DNA of 64,000 nt from Acarospora socialis (GCA_025617375.2 JAMYGW020000001.1:1798001-1862000); one strand, 5' to 3'. Shown: positions 32,356 through 44,613, numbered from the stretch's first letter. Numbers and translations are program-made. The notes: a model not told the origin generated them from the sequence alone.

Positions 32356-33599
32356 GGCTGGGAACTATAGATCTTCAGATTAGCGAGACAACTAGTTATA
32401 TCACGTGAAGGCTTGACGTGTGGAAGTGAGGTGCAGACAGTGGGCTCGAGCCCTAAGCAGCGAGATCGCCGTGAGAACACGGAAGAGAGAGATACTTACT
32501 TGTTTAACCGGCCTTGGGGGCATGATTGTTCGCTCCTTGTGTTTATTTGCTATACGTGAGCTTGAGTGGTTGTGTTGTCAGAACGCTTTATGTACGGTAA
32601 GGTGTTTTGAAGAATGGATGTTGGAGGAGTTCGTTGAGATTTGTGTTGTGTGGGCACGACGACTAAGCACGACGAGGTCCTGCTTAGTCGTCGTTCTGCG
32701 CCAAGAATTCACACATGGACGACGGTGAGGTTTGGAAAACAGTTCCATTATGCCGGGCAGTCTTGCCTCAGGCAGGTCTTTCCCAATTGATGTAATCCAC
32801 TATTTCCATAATATCCCTGTCCCTTTCGATTACCATCCAGCTTCAAACCTCGAAGATTCGCCCAAGTATCAATCAACAATCCCAGAGCCAATTTCCGTTG
32901 TTCTGGAAGTCGTCCATTAGCTTGAAGCCGGGCGAGTCGCCTTGGACCATGGCAATAGTGATGTTGGACGTCTCCAAGGCAATAAAGTGGGCTGGTATCA
33001 GCCATAAGCCATCTTCAGCTCCACCTTGACTGCTCCAGCCGTACTGCTGTTTCCTAACGCTCCACCCCCGGCAGGCAATGCAACTCGTTCTTCCATCCAA
33101 TTCCCTTCCCATCACTCTTCTCACTCTAACGGAACGCTTCAATGTCAACAACACCGGCGCTATCACTGAAAATACCCAGAACCAGTGGGAGAACACCTCG
33201 ACTTGATGGACGCTGTTGGGAAGAGAGAATCTATTCGAAGACGGAAGGGCGTAGAACATTGGGGATTCTGACCGCGCTCTTGCCAGCGGCTCGCCAGGTA
33301 CTCTTGCGCTGACTTGTTGGTGCCAGTCATCGATTCTGTAGGTCGTCATCTTACCGATCATAAGGTCACGCATTATATCACCCCAGATATTCCCTTCATT
33401 CTTTGTCCTAACCCAGCATTTATCTTGAGACTTGAAAGATCCACCAGTACTAGCTTTGCCACACCGGAATCGGTAGGCAATCATCTTCCGCGGCGTCTAC
33501 GAGAATATCATGCATTATGCCGTTGTTGCCGTAGCTACACGACTACGACTGAGCTGAACGAGAACCGATCGACGTTCAAGTATTCGATAGAGCTCCCTT
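32356..33599. other. Intergenic or fully decayed DNA
   Basis: No gene could be supported. Open frames on the minus strand near 32870-33480 contain a hydrophobic stretch but no recognisable family. Confidence 0.35.
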
Positions 33600-34280
33600 C
33601 TCACGGGGCTAAGAAAGTCGAATGTTTTCGCCGCGAAACGGATTGGTACAGTTGTCTTGACAGATACCGCACTGCTTCTTGATACATTAAGCCAATGCCG
33701 TTGCTCTTCTGTTCCCTGAATATGGTAGCACAGAGATTGTACAGATCGTACCTGTCAGCCGTCACAAAGTTTTGGGTCAGGAGTTCTGCCTCATCATCTC
33801 CTTCTTTGGTGTATTCTGCTGCTATGAAAAAAGGCCGTGAAGGTAGTCAAGCAGATGCCTGCTCATCTTTTGGAAGCACGATGTATCGCGGCCCAGACTG
33901 CCCGAGAGCATCCGAGCAGCGGCGCTCCAATACAGATAAGTCGGACAGTAGTTCTTCATGGGCATAGTATTTTGCTTGCTCTGGGCCAACAGAGAGTGAG
34001 AATATTCGGTAATTGAATGTGCTATATGCCAAAAGGCTAGGCTTAGCAATGCTGCATCTTTCCTGAGGTTTAAACACGACAGGTATACTTTGTCCATCAA
34101 AAGCCATCCTTGATCGAATCTTGTGGATCGTCGCTGTACTTGTACTCATGGCCCTCAATTTGATACCCCGTCGGCAAGTCCGTGCCGTTGTCCATCCTCT
34201 TGAGGATGCTCTGTGTACTGATCTGACAGTAGTTGTAGTGACAGAAGTGCAGTTCTGACACGTAAGCTGAAGACTTGAAA
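33600..34280 (-). pseudogene. BTB/POZ-domain gene relic
   Basis: Minus-strand pieces resemble fungal BTB/POZ proteins. These are IPVVFKPQERCSIAKPSLL, then YYAHEELLSDLSVLERRCS (the 'xVHKxLLxxxSxxFxxxL' part of the fold) and PRYIVLPKDEQAS. A piece LDYLHGLF in a shifted frame is followed by AAEYTKEGDDEAELLTQNF and TADRYDLYNLCATIF, matching 'ADKYDIxxL'. The order is right, but at least two frame changes near 33830-33860 lack splice signals, so the gene looks broken. BTB proteins mediate protein contacts, often in ubiquitin ligases. Confidence 0.45.
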
Positions 34281-35152
34281 TCACAGAAGTGGGTAGCTGA
34301 ATAATGAGATCTGAACAGTCTCAAGTGTGTGTGCATAGTTCAACCCTAAAGGCTGACAGTTACCGACATCCAGAGTTATGTATTTGCCGTCAAAGCAGAT
34401 ATCATCGTGACATGTGTGAAGGGATCGTCCAAGCCAATTTTCAACAACAACTGTATTGTAGCTCGTATGTTACTAGGGTCAGGAAAGGAAGAGTTTCTCA
34501 ACAAAGCCAAAAGACTTGAGAGGTGTAGCGCTTTCTTGATCGATTTCCACCGTCCTCAGTATCGTGTGCTTCACTCTGAAGCCATTATTTCCGCACCTTG
34601 GGCAAGAGCAAACAAGGGCTTGGAGCATCTCCTTGTAGCTGCCTAGTGGACTGAGTTCAAGAGGTAGCAAAGGCTTCTATCGCAGTTGCTATCTCGCCGC
34701 CACAATCTGAGTTCGCAATAGAGTGATTGAAGACAATGATGACCTCATCCAGGCTCGAAAGTGAGGTAAGTAGTATTCACCCGCAAGCAACCGAAAGATT
34801 GATCTACTTCTCTCCAGTCACCGACCGAATTTGCATTAGTCGAATCCAAGAGAGTGAGAGCTACCTCCACGGCGGTCTCCAGAATGGTAGGTAGCGGTGT
34901 CCCACAGCAAACAAAGATTTGACCAATGCTTTTCAGTCGCCGCTTGAGACCGCACTCAATGTTGCTCCGAGGACACATTGCCTTATGAGCACTCAATGCT
35001 GAGACTTGTCTTCTCAACATGACCTCTGTCTATAACAAGACCAAAGTTCCTCATCAATTAAGGTCTCACCTTCAGTGAGAGGATGGGCGTCGGGCGCGGC
35101 AAACACTGCTAGATCCATTCTGCTCAGAACTCTCTCTCACGCAAAGCTATGC
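34281..35152. other. Unresolved stretch between two gene relics
   Basis: A 91-residue open frame on the minus strand (35020-34745) ends REVDQSFGCLRVNTTYLTF and might be a relic exon. No family was recognised and no complete gene can be built. Confidence 0.25.
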
Positions 35153-36544
35153 TTAGGCTGCAACATGGCCCCTGGTATGAACGACTTCAGACCGCTTCCT
35201 CATGTTCTCGAAGGCGTCATACATGTTCCTCCTCTTCTTAGATGATCGGAGCCGCGCTAAATAGATGTCATAGGCGAAATCATCTCCGCCACGTACATAG
35301 GGCTCGACATACTCGTCGAAATATTCCCCCTCATCTTGCACAGACTTGCAAGCCATTCCTCAATAGAGTCTAATAAGAGCGACGTGAAGCTCGAATAGGA
35401 GGGCTCTGAAGCCCGTGGTTCCGATCTAAGGTCAAGCAATGTCTCTGGCGTAGAAGGCACTGGACCACAGGCTTGAGAGCGTCTCTCCAGGTTCAAATCC
35501 CAGACGCAGCACAAAGGCATCATCCGCAACCATCGTGTCCTCTTCATCCACCGCTCAAACAGAGTCCTCCTCGTTGGCAGTCTCCCCGCAACGCCTCCTC
35601 CTCTACCGGTCTCCACGGGCTCAAAGGGTCCACAGATACCGTGGTGCACCTCGGGCAAAGGTCGTCGCTCGAGATGGGTGCATGATGGGCCTAGCCCTTC
35701 CCAGCTTCTCCATTGAAACACTCCCAACCACACCAAGATGAATGTGGTGGTTGTTTCTGACCAAACATGCAGTGGGTACGTCCGATCTTAGATGCCCGAT
35801 GGAATGTTTTCGAACATAATCGATTCGTATTCTTACGGCCAAGTACTTCCTGAGCGTCCCCCAGAATGGGGTATGTATAGAGGTCTCTCTCATTATCTTC
35901 TCCAATGCTCGTAGATCATTCCATTCAACATAGATGCCGTCTTCGCCGAAGCCGCAGTATCCTTGGTTGAACAATGGGTCAGGCCGCGGAACATGGTGGT
36001 ACGGTTTAATGTGTGTTGGCATGGTAGGTTGCCGGGCGCCGATATAGAAGAGGGCCTTGGCCCAGTGTGAGTTTGGGTTTGAAGCTTATGAGAGACACTC
36101 GCCCTGGCAAGGTGGCTTCCGTGGCGTACACGGAAACCCAGTTCCAAAGCGCTATCGGTCGTAACAAGTAGGACCAAATCCACTTTTCAGACCTGACTAA
36201 ACGTGCTTTCGTTCGAGGCCGAGATATAGTTTGCGGGCCGCTAGACGAGAAGTAGGCTGCTTGTGGGAGCAGAACAACTTGATTTCGATGGCGCTCCGAA
36301 TGTGACAAAGGTGAAGTCGAAGCAGAATGTTGAACTGCCATGGAAAATGGTACTCGCTTCTGGGTAGACTGCCTTGTTCTGGTTCAAGGGCAGGAGCGGC
36401 AAGTACCCGTGTAATTCGCTGGAAGCGGGCTCTGGAAGCTTTGTTGAACTTTTTAGACCTTGTGGTCCTTGTAAGAGGGGTCGAGTTTGTGGGTCGTGCA
36501 TCGTCTGGTGGCGTTAAACTGTTGTCGACTTGTCCGTTCTCCAC
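35153..36544 (-). pseudogene. 2EXR/F-box-like fungal gene relic
   Basis: Minus-strand coding-like pieces in several frames. From 36544 one frame begins MENGQVDNSLTPPDD and is basic. A second frame carries YPEASTIFHGSSTFCFD, close to the 'YREAxxIFYxxNTFxF' signature of 2EXR-domain proteins common in Pezizomycotina. Later pieces are YVEWNDLRALEKIM and, at the end, EYFDEYVEPYVRGGDDFAY closing at 35153. The frame changes between pieces do not all fall at usable splice sites. The gene may be decayed or may have introns I could not place. The 2EXR assignment rests on one motif. Confidence 0.38.
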
Positions 36545-36880
36545 CAGTGGTTACATTTCCTCATTCTGTGCTTCTGGGCAGCGAGAAGACGAACCATTCC
36601 CATAGCATAACACTGAGGCCAGAGTTGTAGCAACCCTCGAATGCCGGTGACTTGAAGAGGCTGTCTCATGCACCAAATATGGTACCTTTGCCGGTACTTG
36701 GAATTTCGATGGTCAGAAATGGGAGGTGGCCCAGCCCCCGCTCGTCTCACTTTCATGTGCTAGGCAGTCCTGTCTCTACCTTTTACCACAACCACCCCAC
36801 CCAGCATTCCGTGAGCCACAGTTTTACCGCAGTGTTTGGACGTTTGAATGAATTAACCACAAACGAAACCCTTTCACGCC

Positions 36881-38160
36881 TTACTCAAATATCTCCGTCT
36901 CCAGCTCCTCCATCGCCTGCGCTCTTAGGTCGCCTTCAAGCTGTGCAACTGCCTCCTTGTATGCTTCGGATGCAAGGTATCTCCTCTGCTCCTCCTCAAA
37001 CGAAGACGTATCTCAACGCGGGTAGCTTCAGCACGACGCACAACGCGGTTTGTGACCTTTACATACGATCCGCGCCAACGTTAATTTTCTCGCTGTGTCT
37101 TTGCCTTTGGCTTGATTTCGCGCTTGTCGGCTTCGGCGCTCGTGATCATCTCTCCACGTGGGCTTTGCTCCTCGGCTGCTGCACTGCCCTCTTGGCGTAA
37201 CATGCGATCCTGGGTCGAACCACACTGAGGGGGCCCGTATACGACTGTTAGGTCATGTATTGGAACAATTTGCAAGTCTTCTCTATGAAGAACTCTTTGT
37301 AGACGACCTCCCCTCCAGTATATTCTCATAGGGCCTTCTTCCCGCCCTATCTCTTGAGCTCTGTCATTCTGTCTCCATACTCGCCATTGCATGAGCATCT
37401 CCCTGATGCTACTTCTTCGGCCTCGCTGAAGGCTATTTCCTCCGGCGCTCTTAAGCTGGTATGCTCCATCAGAATGTCTCGCATAAGGCTGTATCGCATC
37501 CCGAAGTCTTTCTTCGGACCATCAGTGCTATTTCGGTTTGTGTTGGTTGTTAACAAGACTTCGTCGTGTTGCCTTTCCCACCAGTCGCTGCGGAACGCTT
37601 GACTGATGCTGTACTTTGGCGGTCAGAAAGCCTTCGCATATTTGACTCTTATGGATCTATTAGGAATTCTCCCTGTTGATCCAAAGGCGAGCATTGCTCC
37701 CTTAGGACTCGAGGCTAGCTCTGATACTGCCCGTTCCCGAGAGTTTCCAATCTAAACGGGCACAAGCCAACGACATGGTCTAGCTATGGTCGCCAAGATT
37801 GTCGCGACGCCATCGTTCATTGTTGTTTTTGTGCTGTTGGGAGAACATGGGTTTCTCAACAAGCTAGCGGTGCTCTCATCAGCCCGGTGTGTCTCTCCTT
37901 TTCCACATAAGCTAATCGCGTCAGTGTTAAGTGTTAGCTGTTTGCTTTTCCCCAGCGAAGATGAAGGGGTCTCTTGTTTGAGCCTCGAAACGAATCCGTA
38001 GCTTTGGTATGGCAGTTCGCAGTATGGTCTCAAGGTGGATGTCTGACTGGCGCCACCATGAGAGATATAGCCTATGCAGCAGAACCAGCTTCGTAAGTCT
38101 TCCTCTATTCTTGGGTGCGCAAGTCGTAGTGCAACTGCTGAGCGCGGCAAGCGCATCAGT
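36881..38160 (-). other. Minus-strand coding-like blocks, unidentified
   Basis: Several open blocks in different frames look like protein, for example FGMRYSLMRDILMEHTSLR with APEEIAFSEAEEVAS around 37400-37530. A Glu/Ala/Leu-rich C-terminus YLASEAYKEAVAQLEGDL and AQAMEELETEIFE ends with TAA at 36881. No family is recognised. It could be the far end of the SNF2-like relic at 38.5-39.3 kb or a separate dead gene. Confidence 0.25.
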
Positions 38161-38265
38161 GATCAGCCAACAAGGACGTGAAAGAGATGAACTACATCAG
38201 AGGAGCAGAACCGATGGGTTCGAGGCACGGGCGTGTGGCCCTGTCTGCAAGAAGGTGCGAGAGGT

Positions 38266-38291
38266 TCGAAAGGATCGAAAGGATCGAAAGG
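38266..38291. repeat. Short tandem repeat of a 9-base unit
   Basis: About three units of GATCGAAAG, the first slightly altered. Confidence 0.75.
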
Positions 38292-38559
38292 AATTATGAG
38301 ATTAGAGCTAGATTTTTCTGAGTCCTAGCTTATAGAACCTTTGAATCCTTCTTTCAATGCGGTCAAGGCTAACCCACAGGCCATAGCTGTTGGCTCATCG
38401 TAGGCGTTTTGAGACCTCTGCCTTATGGACTTCCGTCTAAACCGCCTCGCCACCTGGATAGTAACCGTGCCATATGCCGTTTTGTTCGGGTAATTTGACG
38501 ATTTATACTCCGATGTGCCCTCTATGCGGTGCTCTTTTCACAGCCGGCAACGTTCGGAG

Positions 38560-39260
38560 AGCAGAGGCAGTCGCTTGACTGCCCTATAGTTGCCTTTCCC
38601 ATTAAGATCTTAAGCAGCCGATTCTTTCCAGTGTGCTTGAGGAAAAGATATGGGTATTCGACGTTCTGGGAGAATTGGTAGTCGAAGATGGCTGGCAGGC
38701 ATTGAATGTCATCACAAACTTTAGACTTCTTGAGGATCACTCTGGGCATGAATTCGTAGAACTTCATCTGGTGCAGCCGATCAAGAACATCTCCACGTGC
38801 CATTGGGTCATGGGCCACTCTGCAAAGATAAGAACATGATGGTTTTGGTCCAGAACCTTTTGTAAAAGGATTTGAGCGAGGTAGCAGAGCTTGGGACAGC
38901 TGTTGGCAAGGTAGAATCAATTGCAGATGATGGGCATGCCATAATCCAATTTGACCTTATTCATAAACCATGTGAGGCCGTGATCGCGGTATTCGTGCCA
39001 CTTGTTGATGCTAGCTACGGTGTTCTTTCTGGAGGCTGCTTTGTAGAGACTCCAGGGAGATGGAGTAACTAAGGTGACAAAGTCAGCGGTATGAGGTCAT
39101 ATCGAAATGTGCTGCGCCATCGTTCTCTTTGGCATCGGTGGTGGAGGAGTTCCGCACGAGCCGATCGATCAGTGGGGTGAAAAAGTGAGTGAATTCATCT
39201 TGTTCCTTGGGAGACATCTTCAACTCTTCTCCTTCATATTGATGTTATTATGAACCAGTA
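38560..39260 (-). pseudogene. C-terminal relic of a fungal SNF2-type helicase-like gene
   Basis: Minus-strand reading gives EEQ-type text (EELKMSPKEQDEFTHFFTP, then LIDRLVRN), then FVTLVTPSPWSLYKAASR, INKWHEYRDHGLTWF, PKLCYLAQILLQKVL and HVLIFAEWPMTQWHVEMFL. The last three match, in order, the start of the helicase C-terminal lobe in fungal SNF2-family proteins ('PKLxYLxxLL', 'KVLIFxxWPMTQWxxExFL'). An in-frame TGA lies near 38917, between the second and third blocks. The expected later motifs (LVTSLRxS, QAGGRxxRIGQ) are not found. The upstream ATPase lobe is also absent, because an unrelated intact gene ends at 39494. This is therefore a truncated, broken copy. Confidence 0.5.
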
Positions 39261-39493
39261 AGTCGTCGATTGGACAATTCAGTGACGGTGTAGTCCATCC
39301 AGTCGCTCTTCGATCTTGGGTTTGAGTTCGGCTTTCCTTCGGCTGTTTCTCAAGAAAGTACAAAAGAGGGCGTGATGGCGGCAACGGCCTGGCTTCTCGA
39401 CTGATCGCTGCTAGAAATAGAAATAGATATATATATAAGTTTACCCTCGACAGTACTACCGTAGTGCGTCCTCAGGACAACGTGTTTGTATCT

Positions 39494-41212
39494 TTAGAGT
39501 GGCACCTCCACGGCAGTAAGAACCTCTTCGATCACATGCCCTGGAGTGATGCCCTCAAGCATAGCCGTAACGGCAGCTAGCTCACTTCCATATTGCATGC
39601 TCCTTTCGTTCCTAGGATTGGTGATGCATAGCCGGTGCGAGTATATTTTTCTAGCGGCAAGCGCCACTAAAGAGGGAGTGACGTAGTTCAGCGAATGTAG
39701 AGGCGCAAGACATCTGCAGCTGTAAGAATAAATATCAGGAGAAGAGAAGGTCGCAAGACACACTTTACGAGTAGATCAAAGTGCTTGGTAGCCCGAGCTG
39801 AGATCCCACCGGCAACGGCACGATGTAGTCGAAAAAACACAACTATGTTCTGCAGGTAACGCTTGACTTCGGCGGTGATGGTGACACCATGACTGCGACA
39901 GACCAGACTATCCAGATCCTGCGGCCATTTCAGTAAAGGACGCCTTAGTAGTAATGGTTTTGCGTACAGTGTGAGAGATGAACCTTCTGTTGTATGACTC
40001 TTTGGGGTTCTCAGCGTCTGACTTGTGCACAACAGATGACATCGAAGCTCTGTCATCGGCGAACCAGTCTGAATTATCCTCAAGATTGGGGAAGCCATCT
40101 TCAGGACTATGGTAATGAGAGATAAAGACTTGATCATTCTATCAATCATTAGAAACACCCTATCACAAAAGGCACAACACTCACAAGATGTTTGACCAAT
40201 CGCGGTCCAGATGAGGAGAGCAAAAAGAGAACCAGAAAAGGATGCGGCACATTGTGTACTGTGGTGCCAACAGAGATGCATCCAGTCCGTATAAGCTACA
40301 AAAGTAAGTATAACAACAACGTAGTAAGCACCAGAGTCTACCTCACCTCAAGTGCCTGTATTTGAACTAGGGTGTCGGCCAGGTTGACATCTCTTGCGAT
40401 GATGACATTGGAAATCTTTTGATGATTGAGTTTGGTGTTTGATGACAATGGTTGTTGTTGGGACTCAAATGATGTGACTTCGGCGGCAGTTGGAACGTTG
40501 AAGTCCAACTTAAACATACAGTCAGCATGTGCTCCAATAATATCCCCTTGCCTCAATATTGCGTAATGTGTGACTGCAAGTGATCACACAAACATACATC
40601 TCTGCCTGACTTTCACTAAACCAAAGAATTCGGAGAGCCTTAGAAGGCATGAGGAAATCTGATGACCAATGCCGCATGACTGAAAAGGTGTCGATGGGAG
40701 TAGATCAAGTGTATTGGGGATTGGGATACAATATGATATACAAATAGTATGAGAGATGATTTAATTGTGGCAGTAGCAGCATATGCGGTGCAGAGATGCA
40801 TGGTTGAAAGATGGAAACTGGTGGGATGTTCGATGGTACTTAAGCGCTGAAGTGACGAAAAAACTTACAGCATTCACAGCATCACCGAGGGGTAACACAG
40901 AACTCTGATCTGAGGTTTTGCCATTCATCAGAATTGCATTGGTGAAGTCATCAACAGTAGTGTCGTCGGCACAGCGAATCACAGTCGACGAGAGACCAAA
41001 AACATTGGAGACGGCCTAGCCATTGTGTTAGCAGTGTGTATAGAAATCTTGTGAAATATGTCTGAGACCAGTTGAAGCTCCTGCTGAAGGTTATCCAGAA
41101 CTTCACTGTTGGTGCTAATGATACAATGTTCTTTTGCAATCAGGCATAGCAGCGTAGCCAATTCCAGGTCACTGAGCTCGTGTATCTTGTCAATGATGTC
41201 TAGAACTTCCAT
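39494..41212 (-). CDS. Conserved fungal magnesium-chelatase-like protein
   Basis: 372 residues in seven exons: 41212-41069, 41015-40869, 40508-40347, 40295-40185, 40138-39984, 39943-39764 and 39713-39494. The frame is kept throughout. It starts MEVLDIIDKIHELSDLELA and continues LATLLCLIAKEHCII, VSNVFGLSSTVIRC, ISNVIIARDVN with QIQALE, EVKRYLQNIVVFFRLHR, GGISARATKHF and YVTPSLVALAARKIY. From memory, this order matches a Pezizomycotina family usually labelled magnesium chelatase-like, or distant AAA+. No Walker A (GxxxxGK[ST]) is present in this model, so ATPase activity is doubtful. Two donors are weak (GTCTCA in intron 1, GTTCAT in intron 5). The 360-base intron 2 could hide another exon. Confidence 0.75.
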
Positions 41213-41540
41213 GGCGGTTGAGTAGTGATTGATTGAAGGTGTCGCAGGTAGAATTTCTGCTTGTCACATGCAAACACTGGGTTCAAACCTCAGCTCCTCT
41301 TGTAGTTGCCGTATCATCAACTTGAGTCCCCTTTTGTCGGAGCGGCTACACCTGCCTAACAGGGTTCACTTTCGGCAGCACTTCCCGGGAGACGAGCGCT
41401 CGGACCACACCTTAACTGAACCCACATCGTCAGCGGATCGACCCATGTCAGTTTCGAGCTTTGGTAGGAAGTTAACGAACTCTCAAGCTTAATAGAGGTT
41501 GAGCGCTCGCGTTCGATGGATTTAAACAGAGTCGCCCACC
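41213..41540. promoter_or_regulatory. Divergent promoter region
   Basis: Shared upstream region of the magnesium-chelatase-like gene (minus) and VPS16 (plus). No specific site is recognised. Confidence 0.4.
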
Positions 41541-44421
41541 ATGTCAAGTCCTACTGTAGACTGGGATAGGGTTGGCGATACCTTTTATCGAAAGATCAAG
41601 CTCTACGAAGCTATCTTCGACCAAGACCTCGAGCTCGAGAATTACATCCTATGCGGAGCTCCTTATGGTGGTGCCATAGGTGTGTCTCGATGGATTGACA
41701 AGATGTAGTTCACTCTGAGTATGTTCTAGCCTTATACCGTGATGAACACAAGCTGCATAGCTACAGAGGGTCGCAAGCAGCAAAGTCCAGCATTGACGTA
41801 TACAGCTGTGCTGGCAAGCTCATCCGTCGAATCAATGTGCGTTGATATTGTAGTAGCTGGTGTATTGTCCGGGAACTGACGCTTCCGGTGCAGTGGGATA
41901 AAGGCTCGATTCGAGGCCTTGGCTGGTCGGACGAGGAAAAGCTCTTAGTTGTCACCGAGGATGGAACTGTTCGCTGCTACTATGACCTCCAAGGCGATTT
42001 TACGCAATTCTCCCTGGGCCACGTAAGACTTCACTTAGTCCTTTCATGTATCAGCGCTGAGTAAAGACATAGGGAGCCGAGGAGGTCGGGGTAAAGGAAT
42101 GCCGCTTCTGGTCTGCGGGATTCATTGCAATACTTTCCAATAACCATCTTATATCTGTCTCAAGGTATGATGAGCCTCGCCCAAAGCTACTAGCCGTACC
42201 ACCCGAGGGTTCTGTCCATTCTTGGGCACTCATCCCACCAGCCTACACACTCTCTCGCTCTGTCGAAGTACTTCTCGCCATCGGCCAGTCTATCTATGTT
42301 GTTGATTCGTCCGAATGTGAAGATCGAATGTTACAGAATGGGCCTTTCCACCATATCGGCGTCTCACCGGATGGGCGATTCGTTACCTTATATACAGAAG
42401 ACGGCAAAGTTTGGGTGATCAGTAGTGACTTCCAGAACAAACTGAGCGAGTATGATTCAAAAGCAAAAACCGTGCCAAAGGACATGCAGTGGTGCGGGAA
42501 CAGTTCAGTGGTGTTAGCCTGGGAAGACGAAATCCATATGGTGGGACCAAATGGCGTAGCATCCAAGTAAGTCATCTTACAGCGTTGAGATTGGGCTTCT
42601 GCTGATACAGAGTTTGAGGTACTTTTATGATGCTTGGGTACACTTGATTGCAGACATCGATGGCGTTCGAATAATCACAAATGATGTCTGCGAGCTCTTG
42701 CAGAAAGTGCCTGGCAAGCTGTTCCCTCTATCTCGACTATTACACTACGGGTCTAACAGGCAGTACAGATGTCACAGAAGATGTCTTCAAACTCGGCTCT
42801 ACCACTCCGGCATCCGTATTACTCGACGCTATAGACCAACTTGAGAAGAAATCTCCCAAAGCCGATGATAACATCCAGCTGATTCGACCGAACCTAGTGG
42901 AAGCGGTGGACACATGCATCAAAGCCGCTGGCTACGAGCACAACGTTCACTGGCAGAAGCAGCTGCTCAAAGCTGCCTCGTTCGGAAAATCTGTCATAGA
43001 CCTATACAACAGCGATGAGTTCGTTGACATGTGTGAAACCCTTCGTGTGCTTAATGCTGTACGAGATTACCGAATAGGTCTACCACTATCGTACGACCAA
43101 TATATCCGCCTTACTCCGGAACGATTGGTGCAGCGCCTGGTCAATCGTCATGAATACCTGCTCGCCATTCGCGTCTCGGAATACCTTCATCTCCCTACTG
43201 ACAAGGTGTATATACACTGGGCTTCACAAAAGGTCCGCACGTCCAGTGAAGACGAAGACACTATCTGCCGCCTCATTGTTACTAAACTGAACAATAAACA
43301 CGGCATTTCTTTCGAGTCTATCGCTAGGGCAGCGTACGACGAAGGTCGCAGCCATCTAGCCACAGAACTCCTCAACTACGAGCCTCGCGCAGGGAAGCAA
43401 GTACCCCTTTTGCTCAGCATGGAAGAAGACGAGATTGCACTTGACAAGGCCATCGAAAGCGGAGACACAGACCTCATATTCTTCGTTCTCCTACATCTCA
43501 AAAAGAAGCTGCCCCTCGCAAGCTTCTTCCGCGTTATCAACAACCGGCCTGTAGCCAGCGCACTGGTCGAATCCTCCGCGAAAGCCCAGGACAAAGAACT
43601 ACTGAAAGACCTCTACTACCAAGACGACCGCCGTCTCGACGGCTCTAACCTGCTACTCGCGGAAGCGCTGCAGCAAACAGCCTTGCAGACCAAAACCGAC
43701 AAGCTCAAACTTTCGGCTCGGCTGCTGTCGGACTCCAAGGACGCCTCTGCCGTCTTCCACAGCAAAGCGCTCGCTGAAGCCCAACAATTGCTCAGATTAC
43801 AAGATGCTTACGACAAAGACCTCGATGGCGGCTTCACAGGCTTGAGCGTTAACGAAACCATGTACAAGCTCATCCGATCCGGTTATGGTAAGAGAGCAGC
43901 AAAGGTGCAGAGCGAATTTAAAGTACCCGAGAAGACATATTGGTGGGTTCGGCTGAGGGCGCTAGTTGCCAAGAGAGATTGGGGTGAATTGGAGGAGAGC
44001 AGTAAGATCCGGAAGTCGCCGATCGGATGGGAGGTTCGTTGTCTTCCAACATCGCAGCCCCCATTCTCCGCTACACAGTGGCAACCATCAACACTAGTGG
44101 GAGGGGTGCCATCCTAGCCAAACCCCAAGTAGAGAACAATCGCTGACATGTCTGATTCTCGCACGCATTTAGCCGTTCTTCACTCAGATCCTCGGCGCAG
44201 GGAACACTAAGCTCGCCTCAACTTTCATCCCGAAATGCACCAATCTCACTGCGGCGGAAAGAATTGAGATGTGGGTCAAGTGCGGGATGATGGTTAGAGC
44301 AGGCGAAGAGGCGCTGAAGGCAAAGGACCTGAATGCGCTGGAGCTGCTGAAGAGCAAAGCGAGCGGTAGTGCGGTTGGGGACATTGACAGGTTGATAGTA
44401 CAGCTGCGGCCGAAGCGATGA
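41541..44421 (+). CDS. VPS16: Vacuolar protein sorting-associated protein 16
   Basis: 827 residues in seven exons: 41541-41679, 41730-41836, 41894-42022, 42073-42566, 42613-42713, 42769-44033 and 44173-44421. VPS16 is a core subunit of the HOPS and CORVET tethering complexes, acting in endosome-vacuole and vacuole-vacuole fusion. The N-terminal beta-propeller region includes YSCAGKLIRRINWDKGSIRG, LGWSDEEKLLVVTEDG and FHHIGVSPDGRFVTLY. The C-terminal alpha-solenoid has FKLGSTTPASVLLDAIDQLE, IRPNLVEAVDTCIKAAG and FGKSVIDLYNSDEFV. The last exon ends PFFTQILGAGNTKLAS ... AERIEMWVKCGM. Intron 5 (42714-42768) has a GC donor. Exon 5 uses the acceptor AGAG at 42612. Length matches the fungal family. 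Confidence 0.95.
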
Positions 44422-44613
44422 TATTTGATTCTCACGTGCAGCAGGAATAAGGGATCAGGAGCATATCCATTATTGAGACCAGCAATGTGGATTTGCGACG
44501 CCTGATTGAGCGCCGCTAGCACCCGGTGTCAAGTGCCATGGTATCGTATCGCCTCTATACTAACTGATCGCGCCGCGCACTATTGCCATTGAGAATTCCT
44601 GACACCAATATGC

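Noticed and set aside
30043-39493. Transposon or Starship-type element as the cause of the gene-poor stretch
   Set aside because: No transposase, reverse transcriptase, DUF3435 recombinase, terminal repeats or target duplications were recognised; the pieces match host gene families.
41277-41293. tRNA T-arm-like hairpin with a TTCAAAC loop
   Set aside because: No matching acceptor stem, D arm or anticodon arm within 75 bases.
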